Numbered from the stretch's first letter, positions 32,558-42,521 are shown. The stretch: DNA of 63,292 bases from Clostridia bacterium UC5.1-1D10 (GCA_001304995.1 BBZU01000015.1:1-63292), one strand, 5' to 3'. Notes: generated from the letters alone by a model not told the origin. Numbers and translations: made by a program.

Positions 32558-34822
32558 TCATGCCCATAGCGATTTTTCCGGTGTAATAGGCAGTTCTGTA
32601 AAGCGCAGGCCTGTTGCGTTATAAATGGCCTGTGCGATGGCAGGTGCCGGTGTATTGATAACGATTTCCCCGATGGATTTCGCACCAAAAGGCCCTGTGG
32701 GTTCATAACTGCTGTCAAATTCCACACGCAGTTTGCCCATATCCATACGAGTAGGGATTTTGTACTGCATCAAAGAATTTTCAGCCAATTCGCCTTTTTC
32801 GTTATATGTGATATTTTCATGAAGAGCCATACCGATGCCCTGTACCAGACCGCCTTCTACCTGTACTCTTGCCAGGTTAGGGTTCACAACGGTACCGCAG
32901 TCTACCACTGCCGCATAGTCGATGAGTTTTACGCTGCCTGTTTCCGGATCAACTTCCACTTCCACAGCGCCAGCCATGAAAGGTGGAGGAGAAACAGGTG
33001 AAGAATGGGCTTCTGTGGCAAAGAGGGCATTTTCCCCTGCGCACATGATGGCATTGCCGATGTCTTTCCGGCTGATGCTGCTGCCATCTTTCAGGCTGTA
33101 TACTTTTTCCCCGTCAAATTCCACATCATCCACAGAGCAGCCCAGTTTTTCCGCACCGTAGGCTTTCATTTTGTCCACCAGTGTCTGGCAGGCTTTCACT
33201 GTTGCCATACCTGTCACATAAGTGGTGCTGGATGCATAAGAACCACTGTCATAAGGAGAAACGTCTGTATCAACGCCATACACGATGATATCATCCACAG
33301 AGCAGTCCAGACAATCCGCTGCCATCTGGGACAGAATGGTGTCACAGCCAGTACCCATATCGGATGCACCGATGGTCAGAGCATAGAAACCATCGTCATT
33401 GATCTTGATGGAAACAGAACCAGTATCCACGCTGGAAATACCAGAGCCCTGCATCGCCATAGCGATACCTACGCCACGGATTTTACCGTCAGGCATAACA
33501 CGGCAAGGATATTTTTCTTTCCAGCCGATCATTTCCGCTGTTCTTTCCAGACAATGATCCAGTGTACAGCTGTTTGCTGTTTCGCCGTAGTAAGCGTGCA
33601 TCACGTCGCCTTCTCTGGTCAGGTTCATTTCACGCAGCGCCACAGGGTCCATGTTCAGTTTCACTGCCAGTTCATTGATGGCAGATTCCACAGCGAAAAT
33701 ACCCTGTGTGGCACCGTAACCACGGTACGCACCTGCGGACATTTTGTTTGTATAAACAACGTCATACTGGAAACGGAATGCTTCCGCCTTGCTGTACAAA
33801 GGAATGGATTTATGGCCGGACAGACCAACGGTTGTAGGGCCATGTTCCCCGAATGCACCTGTATTGGACAATGTTTTCACTTCGATGCCGCGGATATGAC
33901 CATCTTTGTTGGCACCAATGCGCACTTTGATTTCCATTTCATGTCTGGGAGAAGAAGCGATGAGACTTTCTTCTCTGGTATAAATGATTTTCGCAGGTCT
34001 GCCTGTTTTCAGAGTCACAATGGCAGGATATACTTCCACTACAACCGTCTGTTTTGCGCCGAAACCGCCGCCGATTCTGGGTTTGATGACACGAATCTTT
34101 GACTTGGGAATATCCAGCGCGTTAGACAGGATACGGCGTACGTGGAAAGGCACCTGTGTGGAGCTGATGATATTCAGTCTGCCATAGGTATCCATCTGTG
34201 TATAAGTACGGAAAGTTTCCATCATGGTCTGCTGTACGGCTTTTGTGTGGTAAGTGTTTTCCACAACCACGTCACTTTCCGCAATGACTTTATCCACATC
34301 GCCATGTTCTTCCAGACCACTTGCGCACAGATTCCGCTTGTTATCCGCGCCTACGGGGCAAAGTGCCTGCCAGTTATCTTCGGGATGCACCAGAATGGGA
34401 TTATCCTTTGCTTCGTGGAAATCCAGCACAGGTTCCAGCACATCGTATTTTACTTTAATGACTTTCATTGCCTGATCTACGGCTTTTTCTGTTTCCCCTG
34501 CCACAATGGCAACAGCGTCCCCAACGAAACGGACACGCTTGTCCAGAATCAATCTGTCATAGGGGCTGGGTTCGGGATATGTCTGTCCTGCCATGGTGAA
34601 ACGCTTCTGAGGCACGTCTTCATAAGTCAGGACACAAACGATACCAGGCAGTTTTGCCGCAATATCTTTTTTGATTTCCAGAATTTCCGCATGGGCATGG
34701 GGGCTGCGCAGCACCTTTACCACCAGACAATCCTTGGGCGCAATATCATCGGTGTAAACAGGTTTACCTGTTACCAATGCCATGGCGTCTTTTTTCCGAA
34801 TGGGCTGATTTACATATTTCAT
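32558..34822 (-). CDS. xanthine dehydrogenase family protein, molybdopterin-binding subunit
   Basis: A 754-residue molybdenum hydroxylase large subunit. It has the N-terminal ald_Xan_dh domain (GKPVYTDDIAPKDCLVVKVLRSPHAHA), the molybdopterin contacts RIGGGFGAKQ near residue 250 and GAYRGYGATQG near 360, GSGISSVDTGS, and the C-terminal GAKSIGEI with the conserved catalytic Glu. Fused-type enzymes are split here into three genes (FAD, 2Fe-2S and Mo subunits). Hydroxylation of a purine or other heterocycle is expected. AAAGGGGCG precedes the ATG, overlapping the stop of the 2Fe-2S gene. Confidence 0.92.
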   Translation of the reverse strand: MKYVNQPIRKKDAMALVTGKPVYTDDIAPKDCLVVKVLRSPHAHAEILEIKKDIAAKLPGIVCVLTYEDVPQKRFTMAGQTYPEPSPYDRLILDKRVRFVGDAVAIVAGETEKAVDQAMKVIKVKYDVLEPVLDFHEAKDNPILVHPEDNWQALCPVGADNKRNLCASGLEEHGDVDKVIAESDVVVENTYHTKAVQQTMMETFRTYTQMDTYGRLNIISSTQVPFHVRRILSNALDIPKSKIRVIKPRIGGGFGAKQTVVVEVYPAIVTLKTGRPAKIIYTREESLIASSPRHEMEIKVRIGANKDGHIRGIEVKTLSNTGAFGEHGPTTVGLSGHKSIPLYSKAEAFRFQYDVVYTNKMSAGAYRGYGATQGIFAVESAINELAVKLNMDPVALREMNLTREGDVMHAYYGETANSCTLDHCLERTAEMIGWKEKYPCRVMPDGKIRGVGIAMAMQGSGISSVDTGSVSIKINDDGFYALTIGASDMGTGCDTILSQMAADCLDCSVDDIIVYGVDTDVSPYDSGSYASSTTYVTGMATVKACQTLVDKMKAYGAEKLGCSVDDVEFDGEKVYSLKDGSSISRKDIGNAIMCAGENALFATEAHSSPVSPPPFMAGAVEVEVDPETGSVKLIDYAAVVDCGTVVNPNLARVQVEGGLVQGIGMALHENITYNEKGELAENSLMQYKIPTRMDMGKLRVEFDSSYEPTGPFGAKSIGEIVINTPAPAIAQAIYNATGLRFTELPITPEKSLWA

Positions 34823-34824
34823 TC

Positions 34825-35286
34825 TTATTTCGCCCCTTTCTTGTAATCCATATAGGCATGAATGGCACGGAGCTGGCCTTCATAGCCGGAACAACGGCAA
34901 AGGTTGCCGGAAAGGTATTCCCGGATTTCATCGTCTGTGGGATTTTCCATTTCCTTGCACATTGCCAGTACATTCATAATAAAGCCGGGGCTGCAATAAC
35001 CGCACTGTTCTGCCCCCTGATCTGCCAGAAAAGCGCCGAATTCTTCCGCTTCTGCCTGACAGCCTTCCATAGTCACCACTTCATGACCATCCGCACGGAC
35101 TGCCAGTGTGGAGCAGGACAAAACGGGCTTGCCATCCATCAGTACGGTACACAGACCGCAGTTGGATGTTTCACAGCCTCTTTTGACGCTGTAACAGCCC
35201 TGGTCTCTGACAAAATCCAGCAGAGCCATATCCGGTGCCACTTCAGCAGTCACATTTTTTCCATTGAGTTTTAAAGTAATCTGCAT
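34825..35286 (-). CDS. (2Fe-2S)-binding subunit of the xanthine dehydrogenase-type enzyme
   Basis: A 153-residue small subunit with both iron-sulfur sites: a plant-ferredoxin-type cluster CETSNCGLC (about 39-47) plus a later Cys, and the CxxC pairs CGYCSPGF (about 100) and CRCSGYEG (about 137). It passes electrons from the Mo centre to FAD. It lies between the FAD and Mo subunit genes with one-to-three-base junctions, so the three are translated together. Confidence 0.93.
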   Translation of the reverse strand: MQITLKLNGKNVTAEVAPDMALLDFVRDQGCYSVKRGCETSNCGLCTVLMDGKPVLSCSTLAVRADGHEVVTMEGCQAEAEEFGAFLADQGAEQCGYCSPGFIMNVLAMCKEMENPTDDEIREYLSGNLCRCSGYEGQLRAIHAYMDYKKGAK

Positions 35287-36082
35287 TATTTGTCCCCTCC
35301 CATGAGCTGTTTCAATCCTCTTTTCACCAGAACGCCTGCCACATGTCTGCGGTATGCGCCGCTGGCTCTGGTATTATCGGCAAAGTCCATGCCGTTCTGC
35401 ACTTTGGACGCAAAAGCCGCCAGATCTTCCGCTGTCACTTCCGCTTTCGCCAAAATGCCTTCGCTGTCACGGACTACAACAGGCTGACAGGGTCTTGCGC
35501 CGATAACAGCATAATAACCTTCTGCGTCTTTTGTCACTGCGCAGGAAACCACAGGAAAGTCTGTTTCTGTATTTCTCTGGGACAGGTATACGGTTTCCAG
35601 AGGTGTCTTTTTGATGATGACACACACCAGAATATCGTTGTCTTTTTCATCTTCGCGAAATCTGCCAAAGGCATTCTGCCCTGTTTATACAGTTCCACAT
35701 CGCAGTCCAGACCCAGCAAACAGCAGAGAATATCGGAAAAACCGAATCTGCCGTAAATGCTGCCGCCGACCGTTGCGCAGTTACGCATCTGCACCCCTAC
35801 AATATGGCGCAGGCTTTCTTTTACCGCACCTTTTGTGTAAGCGTCAATGCCTTTGTGGGTTTCCAGCTGACGCAGGGAAACCATACATCCGATGGAAAAT
35901 TCCTTTTCATCCTCTGTGATTTCGTCCAGACCCAAACCGGACAGATCAATGGCTGTCTGGATGTTCTTTTTGCCCAGACGCAGCCATACGCCGCCGCCAA
36001 ATACCACGTTTGCCTTTTTCTGATTCAATTCGTATGCTTCTTCCAGACTGGAAACTTTCACATACTCCCGAATGGTAAACAT
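35286..36082 (-). CDS. FAD-binding subunit of the xanthine dehydrogenase-type enzyme (frameshifted)
   Basis: First gene of the operon. ATG at 36082 after GGAGGAACAAC gives MFTIREYVKVSSLEEAYEL; the FAD loop VFGGGVWLRLGKKN lies near 30-45 and ATVGGSIYGRFGFSDIL near 100. The frame breaks after PLADFA at plus 35652-35653, where one base is missing. Restoring it gives KDEKDNDILVCVIIKK joined to the C-terminal CO-dehydrogenase flavoprotein domain, 265 residues, a usual length. As written, the second half is read only from an internal start at 35627. Confidence 0.85.
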
Positions 36083-36188
36083 GTTGTTCCTCCTTCCACA
36101 TTCCTTCATGTATCTTTTCCGGCAAAACACCCTGTTTTTGCCGTTTTTTCCTCTTTTTCGCTTTTCTCGTAAAAAAGCACTATTGCTT

Positions 36189-36217
36189 AGTATATCATCC
36201 AAAAGTACCCGCCGCAA
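36189..36217 (-). promoter_or_regulatory. promoter of the molybdoenzyme operon
   Basis: TTGCGG (36217-36212), 17 bases, TATACT (36194-36189) on the minus strand. A GGCAAAA-TTTTGCC hairpin (36121-36142) lies between it and the start codon. Confidence 0.5.
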
Positions 36218-36333
36218 TGCTTTTTTCAGAAAATCTTTTTCTTTGATGATACCATATTCTCCGCAAAAAACAGACTTTGTTTGCATTTCCATACAAAAAG
36301 GAGTGTGCTTTCGAGGCATCTTCATCAGATAAT

Positions 36334-36496
36334 AAAGAAAGCTGAAATCCTTATGATAATACAGAGGATTCCAGCTTTCTTATTTTTACTGAAATTTTAT
36401 TGGGTGTGTTTTCTTTTGAAGACAGCCGTCGCAATTCCCCTTAAGAAATCGAAGAAAAGAAAAATCAATGTCTTCTTAAGGGGAAATTGCTTTTCA
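36334..36496. repeat. 160 bp double-hairpin repeat, copy 2 (inverted)
   Basis: Reverse complement of copy 1 at 30130-30289, sharing both stem-loops and long identical stretches such as GCGACGGCTGTCTTC. It lies between the molybdoenzyme promoter and the stop codon of the next ABC gene at 36514. The two copies bracket 6.0 kb. Confidence 0.75.
36335..36382. terminator. terminator hairpin within repeat copy 2
   Basis: AAGAAAGCTGAAATCC pairs with GGATTCCAGCTTTCTT. A T tract follows on the plus strand (TTATTTTTAC); on the minus strand TTTATTATC follows. It probably ends transcription of the ABC genes coming from the right. Confidence 0.5.
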
Positions 36497-36513
36497 AACA
36501 CACTCCTTTTGAC

Positions 36514-38418
36514 TTATTCCAGTTCAAAGGCGCCTGTATAGAGCTGATAATACTTGCCTTTTTCCGCAATCAAATCTTCGTGGGTACCACGTTCGATGAT
36601 GCGTCCCTGTTCCAGAACCATGATAACATTGGAGTTCTGAACCGTAGACAGACGGTGGGCAATGACAAATACAGTTCTGCCTTTCATGAGGGCATCCATA
36701 CCTCTCTGTACAATGGCTTCTGTACGGGTATCGATGGAAGATGTTGCTTCGTCCAGAATCATAACAGGAGGGTCTGCCACTGCCGCACGGGCAATGGAGA
36801 TGAGCTGCCGCTGCCCCTGAGACAAACCGGAACCGTCCCCGGAAAGGATGGTGTTATATCCGTTGGGCAGCATCCGAATGAAGCTGTCGGCGTTAGCAAG
36901 TTTTGCCGCTGCGATACATTCCTCATCGGTAGCATCCAGTTTCCCGTAACGGATATTATCCATAACGGTACCTGTAAACAGGTTGACATCCTGCAATACA
37001 ATTCCTAAGGAATGACGCAGGTCTTCCTTTTTGATCTTATTGATGTTGATGCCGTCGTAACGGATTTTACCGTCGGCAATATCATAAAAACGGTTAATCA
37101 GGTTGGTAATAGTAGTCTTACCGGCACCAGTTGCACCAACGAAAGCCACTTTCTGACCGGGTTTTGCGTACAGGCTGATGTTGTGGAGGACGATTTTTTC
37201 TTCTGTGTAACCAAAGTCCACATCAAAGAATCGTACATCCCCTGTGAGCTGGGTATAAGTGATGGTACCGTCTTCGTGAGGATGTTTCCATGCCCACAGA
37301 CCTGTATGTTCGGGGCATTCCACCAGTTCGCCGTTATCATCATATTTTGCGTTGACCAGTGTTACATAACCGTCATCGGCTTCTTCTTCCTCATCCAGCA
37401 GTTCAAAAATACGTTTCGCACCTGCCAGTGCCATAACAACAGAGTTGATCTGCTGAGAAACCTGGCTGATGGGAGTGGAAAAGCTCTTGGACAGCTGCAA
37501 GAAAGAAGCGATGGCGCCCAGTGTCAGACCGCTGATACCGTTTACCGCCAAAGCACCGCCTACGATGGCAATGAGGATATACTGCAAGTTCCCCAGGTTC
37601 ATCATAATAGGCATAAGGATATTGGCATACTGGTTGGCTTTTGTAGCGTTTTCGCACAGAGCCGCGTTCTTTTCACGAAAGACTTCTTTTGCTTTTTCTT
37701 CATGACAGAAAACTTTAACAACTTTCTGCCCGTTGATCATTTCTTCAATATAACCATTCACATCGCCCAGTGTTTCCTGCTGTTTGATGAAGTACTTCCC
37801 ACTGTGGCTGGCAATGAATTTGAATACCTTCATAATAAAGAATACCACCACTGCCACCAGAATGGTCAGATACACGCTGGTATACAGCATAGCGCAGATA
37901 ACTGCCACGATGGTTACGATAGAAGAAAACATCTGCGGTACGCTCATGGAAAGCATCTGACGCAGGGTATCTGTATCGTTGGTGTAACGGCTCATGATAT
38001 CCCCATGGGTATGGGTATCAAAATACCGAATGGGCAGCCGCTGCATGTGTGAGAACATCTGGTCACGTATTTTCTTCAAAATCCCCTGGGAGATGGAAAC
38101 CATGGTACGGTTGTAAAAGAGGGTTGCCAGAATACCGATGAGATAAATGGCTGCCATGGTCAGCACTGCCTGGAACAGTCCCGCAAAGTCAGGAGAAGCT
38201 GTTTTCAGCAGTGGTGTGATATAATCGTCGATAACTACCTGCAGGAACAGGGAGCCTGCTACACCTGCTACGGCGCTGACCAGAATACAGAACAAAACAA
38301 CGGTAAAGCGCAGTTTATACTCTTTCAGATAGCTGAGCAAACGGTTCATGGTGACTTTGTCCATTTTTGCCCGTCCAATGGGTACGCCACGGCCGGGGCC
38401 TCTCATATGTCCACTCAT
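36514..38418 (-). CDS. ABC transporter ATP-binding protein/permease, canonical half of a heterodimeric exporter
   Basis: A 634-residue half-transporter: six transmembrane helices (about 30-320), then an ATPase with Walker A GATGAGKTTI, signature LSQGQRQLISIARA, Walker B VMILDEATSSID with catalytic Glu, and H-loop VIAHRLSTV. An insertion of about 60 residues (DDGYVTLVNAKYDDNGELVECPEHTG) lies between the membrane and ATPase domains, as in many clostridial partners. The start overlaps the upstream gene by four bases. Together they likely export drugs, lipids or peptides; the MarR gene upstream supports inducible efflux. Confidence 0.9.
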   Translation of the reverse strand: MSGHMRGPGRGVPIGRAKMDKVTMNRLLSYLKEYKLRFTVVLFCILVSAVAGVAGSLFLQVVIDDYITPLLKTASPDFAGLFQAVLTMAAIYLIGILATLFYNRTMVSISQGILKKIRDQMFSHMQRLPIRYFDTHTHGDIMSRYTNDTDTLRQMLSMSVPQMFSSIVTIVAVICAMLYTSVYLTILVAVVVFFIMKVFKFIASHSGKYFIKQQETLGDVNGYIEEMINGQKVVKVFCHEEKAKEVFREKNAALCENATKANQYANILMPIMMNLGNLQYILIAIVGGALAVNGISGLTLGAIASFLQLSKSFSTPISQVSQQINSVVMALAGAKRIFELLDEEEEADDGYVTLVNAKYDDNGELVECPEHTGLWAWKHPHEDGTITYTQLTGDVRFFDVDFGYTEEKIVLHNISLYAKPGQKVAFVGATGAGKTTITNLINRFYDIADGKIRYDGININKIKKEDLRHSLGIVLQDVNLFTGTVMDNIRYGKLDATDEECIAAAKLANADSFIRMLPNGYNTILSGDGSGLSQGQRQLISIARAAVADPPVMILDEATSSIDTRTEAIVQRGMDALMKGRTVFVIAHRLSTVQNSNVIMVLEQGRIIERGTHEDLIAEKGKYYQLYTGAFELE

Positions 38419-40162
38419 TCTTCCAGTCCCCCTTTCTGCTGAGATTCATATACTTCACGATAGATTTCGTTATGGGCAAGGAGTTCCTCATGGGTGCCCA
38501 TGCCGTTGATCTTACCGTCATCCAATACCAAAATCAGGTCTGCGTCTTCTACGGAAGAAATACGCTGGGCAATGATGATCTTTGTGGTATTGGGGATTTC
38601 TTTCCGGAATGCCATACGGATGAGGGCATCTGTTTTGGTATCCACGGCACTGGTGGAGTCATCCAGAATCAGGATTTTCGGTTTTTTCAGCAGCGCTCTG
38701 GCAATGCACAGACGCTGTTTCTGACCGCCGGAAACGTTGGTACCGCCCTGTTCAATATAAGTATCATAGCCATCAGGGAAGGTCTGGATGAATTCATCGG
38801 CCTGTGCCAGCTGGCAGACGTGACGCATTTCCTCGTCGGTAGCGTCCTCTTTCCCCCAACGCAGGTTGTCTTTGATGGTGCCGGAGAACAGCACGTTTTT
38901 CTGCAATACCATGGCAACTTCTTCTCTCAGAGATTCGATATCGTATTCTCTGACATCTCTGCCGCCGACTTTGACAGCACCTTCTGTGGCGTCATACAGA
39001 CGGGGAATCAGCTGTACCAATGTACTCTTGGAACTGCCGGTACCGCCGATAATACCTACTGTCGCACCGGAAGGGATTTTCAGATTTACATTATCCAGAC
39101 AAAGTTTGTCAGCGTTTTTGCCATATGCGAAATTTACATGGTCAAATTCGATGCTGCCGTCTTTCACTTCATAAACGGGGTTTTCCGGATTATGCAGGTC
39201 GCTTTTTTCGTCCAGAATTTCTTCCGCTCTTTCCATAGACGCGTAAGAAATGGTAATCATAACGAATACCATGGAGAACATCATCAGACTCATAAGGATC
39301 TGCATTGTGTAAGAGAACATACTGGTCAAGTCCCCTGTGGTCATGCCCACAGCGGGGTTGTTACCGGAAGCCACAATGAGTTTTGCACCCAGCCAGGAGA
39401 TCAGCAGCATACATCCATATGCGCAGAACTGCATCAAAGGCGCGTTGAACGCCAGAATTTTTTCCGCCTTGGAGAAGTCCTGATAAATTTCTTTGGAAAC
39501 GGAACAGAATTTTTCTGTTTCATGGTCTTCACGGACAAAAGATTTGACTACACGAATGCCGTGGAGGTTTTCCTGTACCACATTGTTCAGTTTATCGTAT
39601 GTGCGGAATACCCGTTCAAAAATCCGTTTCGCATTGGAAATGATGATTACCAGACCAACTGCCAAAATAGGGATAGCAATGACGAATATGGGTGCCAGAT
39701 GGGAATTGATCTGGAAAGCCATAAACAACGCAAAAATCAACATGATAGGACAACGCACCGCCACACGGATGGACATCATATACGCGTTCTGGATGTTGGT
39801 AATATCCGTTGTCAGACGCGTTACGATACTTGCGGTGGAGAACTTATCAATGTTGGAAAAAGAATATTCCTGTACTTTGTTGTACATATCTTCCCGCAGG
39901 TTTTTGCAAAGCCCGCAGAAGCCACTGCCGCATATTTCCCAGACAATGCCCCAAAGGTAAGGGAAACAATACAGCAGATGATCAATGCCAGCCCCATTTT
40001 CAGGATGTACTGCATGTTACCTGCCTCAATCCCAAAGTCGATGAGGTTTGCCATCAACATGGGAATGATCACTTCCAAAATGACCTCACAGGTCACGAAC
40101 AGCGGCGCCAGTAAGGAACTGGTTTTATATTCCCTGACGCTGCGAAGCAACTTTCTAACCAT
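38415..40162 (-). CDS. ABC transporter ATP-binding protein/permease, degenerate-site half (frameshifted near the 5' end)
   Basis: The partner half-transporter. The start at 40162 (AGGAGG seven bases before) gives MVRKLLRSVREYKTSS. The frame breaks after ASAGFAK in a run of five T at 39901-39905; adding one base restores KNLREDMYNKVQEYSFSNIDKF and a 582-residue product. Its Walker A reads GGTGSSKST and Walker B LILDDSTSAVD, with Asp in place of the catalytic Glu. This is the mark of the inactive site in heterodimeric exporters. First exporter gene after the MarR regulator. Confidence 0.87.
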
Positions 40163-40200
40163 TCCAAAACCTCCTTTTTGTTCGAAAGCATATTCAGTTC

Positions 40201-40650
40201 TTAACATAAAGTTTCTTTTTCTGTTTCTTCCATATTATGCTCCAGTTTTTTCAAAAGAAGCAGCAGTGTATCCATTTCTTCTTCTGTGAAATTGCGATAC
40301 AGCTTTCCTTCCAGCATTTGCGCGTGACGTACCGCTTCTCCATGAATCCTGCGTCCATAATCTGTCAGCACGATCTGCTTCAGGCGCGCATCGTCATGGA
40401 CAGAAAGGCGCTGGATCATGCCTTTTTCCTCCATCAGACGCAGCACCTTTGAAATGGTGGAACGCCGCACCAGAAAATGATTCTCCAAATCTCTTTGATA
40501 GACAGGTTCTTCATGCCTCATCAAATATTCAATAACAATCATATTATGACCTGAAATGGGTTCTTGCAGCTTCTCTGAATTCATAGCATCCAGTTCACGA
40601 AAAAACAGATTGATTACTTTTTTCATCAATAATACCGGCTTATCCTGCAT
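40201..40650 (-). CDS. MarR family transcriptional regulator
   Basis: A 149-residue winged helix-turn-helix protein with the MarR core HNMIVIEYLMRHEEPVYQRDL, the recognition helix in VRRSTISKVLRLMEEKGMI and the wing SVHDDARLKQIVLTDYG. It heads an operon with two ABC half-exporters. MarR proteins in this position usually repress the operon until a ligand binds. The near-consensus promoter just upstream would be its target. Confidence 0.9.
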   Translation of the reverse strand: MQDKPVLLMKKVINLFFRELDAMNSEKLQEPISGHNMIVIEYLMRHEEPVYQRDLENHFLVRRSTISKVLRLMEEKGMIQRLSVHDDARLKQIVLTDYGRRIHGEAVRHAQMLEGKLYRNFTEEEMDTLLLLLKKLEHNMEETEKETLC

Positions 40651-40701
40651 TATTTTTTCCCCCTTTAAATTTGTTAGCCGTCGAACTGTTTTACATGAAA
40701 C

Positions 40702-40729
40702 ATTATACTGTTTTTCTGTTAAATGTCAA
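40702..40729 (-). promoter_or_regulatory. promoter of the MarR-ABC operon
   Basis: TTGACA (40729-40724), 16 bases, TATAAT (40707-40702) on the minus strand. AACAG elements repeat between and after the two boxes and may be part of the operator. Confidence 0.7.
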
Positions 40730-40807
40730 CGACCTTTCCTGCTTCTAATGAAATTCTCATTTTTCTCAAAAATGCCTCTTTCAGAAAACAATTCTCATGA
40801 AAATACA

Positions 40808-40845
40808 ATAGCTGGAATCCTTTTTGTTTCAAGAATTCCAGCTAT
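40808..40845 (-). terminator. intrinsic terminator after the membrane-protein pair
   Basis: ATAGCTGGAATTC pairs with GAATCCAGCTAT, with a T-rich end on the minus strand. Same AGCTGGAATC core as at 2811 and 36335. Confidence 0.75.
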
Positions 40846-40870
40846 ATTTGTTTTTCCGCCATATAAAATT

Positions 40871-41388
40871 TTAAGGTTCTCGTTCTTCTTGGCTCTGTTC
40901 TGTTTCCGCTTCTTTCGGAATCAGGCGCCAAATGCCAAACAGAAAATAAAGTCTTGCACACAACATCATGATCCCCGCAAGGATGAACATTGGTCTTACA
41001 TTCAGTGTCATACCGCAGGCAACAATGGAAATGGCATACAACATCAATAATATTTTCCGCCGAATCCACAGACCCTCTTTTTCCTGAAGCCGTAAAATAC
41101 CCGTAGCCAAGCCATAAAACAGCAACATTTCCATGGTCCAGAAAATACCGCTAAACAGCCAGCTGAACAAGGCATTATCCGTTTCAAAAAAGAAATATAC
41201 GATCTGCAAAACAGCAGAGATGATGCCAATAGCTGCCGTCAGGCCGCCTTTGTCCTCCATGATTTTTTTGCGCAATAGGCCAAAATGAGATAGCTCAGCC
41301 AGTTGGGCAAAAGATTGATAATACCGATATGCACATCAAAGAAGAGAAGCACCATAGCAAAAAGCATCCAATTTCTGATGTTTTTCAT
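40871..41388 (-). CDS. multi-pass membrane protein of unknown function (frameshifted)
   Basis: ATG at 41388 after AAAGGGG gives MKNIRNWMLFAMVLLFFDVH; the frame breaks after AYCAKK in a run of seven T (41263-41269). Adding one base joins it to IMEDKGGLTAAIGIISAV, for 172 residues with about five transmembrane helices and an acidic tail. The start directly follows the stop of the upstream gene, so the two are co-translated. The segment NLLPNWLSYLILAY resembles small TraX-like or YhhN-like membrane proteins only vaguely; no function is assigned. Confidence 0.65.
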
Positions 41389-42203
41389 TTATATATCCCC
41401 TTTCATGTGCATAATGCGGTAAATCTCTATGATATTCATAACAGGCGTATAGTGCATACTGCTGTACAGATAAGCACAGACTTCCTCTCCTTCTGACGTT
41501 TCCATTTCCAGCACAGGCACCACATGAATGACCATGTGGGCGCGGTTATCCTTTTCTGTCAGAAAAACATCTGTTTTCACAGAAAGAGTATCGCCTTTCT
41601 GGTAGGTTTTTGGAAAAGTCAAAGGCTGCCCTTCCCCATCCTCCACAGTGAGCAAATCGGAAAAACGATTTTCCATGGGCATACGAATCCCTGTTACTGT
41701 CAAATCCTCCGGCACCTCCATGGAATAAGAAGCCCCTGAATCGCCTGCACCCATCTGTGTCCACAACAATGTCCGTTTTTCCTCTTTTCCTAAAAACGCA
41801 CCTCACCAATGTCCACCATCGTTTCTGTGCCATCAGACCATTTGACCTGCATCTGTGTCAGGATCACATTGCTCAAATCTCCTACACGATCCTGCACATT
41901 AAAATCAACACGCATTTTGTTCCAAGTATATAGACCATGTTCCATCCATTGCTGCGTGCCTGTCACTTCGAAAACTTCATCTTCTCCCAGTTCCGGGCAT
42001 GTGATTTCCAAGGGCTGCCGCTTTTCATCAGAATTGGTGATGTAATAAAATCCCACATCAGAGGATTCTTCCGCCGCAAAGGTGTAAGCATGTGTCAAGA
42101 AACGTGGTTCCTTTAAATATGCCAGGCGAAATACAAAAAAGTTCAATACAAAAACCAATACAATGACTCCCAGAATCATTGTCAGATCTTTTTGTTTCTT
42201 CAT
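41389..42203 (-). CDS. membrane-anchored extracellular protein of unknown function (frameshifted)
   Basis: Starts MKKQKDLTMILGVIVLVFVL, with one N-terminal helix and then an extracellular beta-rich region. The frame breaks after VDIGEVRF in a run of five A (41792-41796, plus). One added base gives LGKEEKRTLLWTQMGAGDS and a 271-residue product. No motif that I recognise. It precedes the multi-pass protein without a gap and may form a unit with it. The gene is the last chromosomal one before the rpsI remnant. Confidence 0.65.
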
Positions 42204-42356
42204 GTACTTTTTTCGCCCCTTTCCTGTTTATTTCTATCTTTTTTTCAGAATATCAGAAAACAGATGAAAAAAATACTGATTTTTCAGGATTTCTGCGAAT
42301 TATATGTAAAAAAATACATATAAATTCCAGTAAATGGAATTTCCTGCATGAAAAAA

Positions 42357-42385
42357 ATCCCGAAGACCCATAGGATCTTCGGGAT
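42357..42385 (-). terminator. original rpsI terminator, left behind by the integration
   Basis: ATCCCGAAGATCC...GGTCTTCGGGAT stem followed by TTTTTTT on the minus strand, 20 bases after the S9 stop codon. It is now fed by the element's integrase end instead of rpsI. Confidence 0.8.
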
Positions 42386-42404
42386 AAGGTTCCCAGATAG
42401 GTAA

Positions 42405-42452
42405 TTATCTCTTGGAGAACTGAGGAGCACGTCTTGCTGCTTTGAGACCGTA
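42405..42452 (-). pseudogene. rpsI: 3' end of rpsI (ribosomal protein S9): attachment-site remnant of the integrated element
   Basis: Fifteen codons plus stop read YGLKAARRAPQFSKR, the universally conserved C terminus of ribosomal protein S9. The codon directly upstream is TAA and everything beyond belongs to the element, so this is the tail cut off by integration. The intact rpsI should lie beyond the far end of the element, outside the window on the right, with its 3' end restored by the element's own copy of this sequence. Integrases often target conserved 3' ends of tRNA or ribosomal-protein genes, and rpsI is a known target of integrative elements in other Firmicutes. Confidence 0.85.
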
Positions 42453-42521
42453 TTAAACATCTCTATGGTGCGTTTTTCCTTGATATTACGGGCTTTTTCG
42501 CATTTTCTGTTGTCGGTTGTC

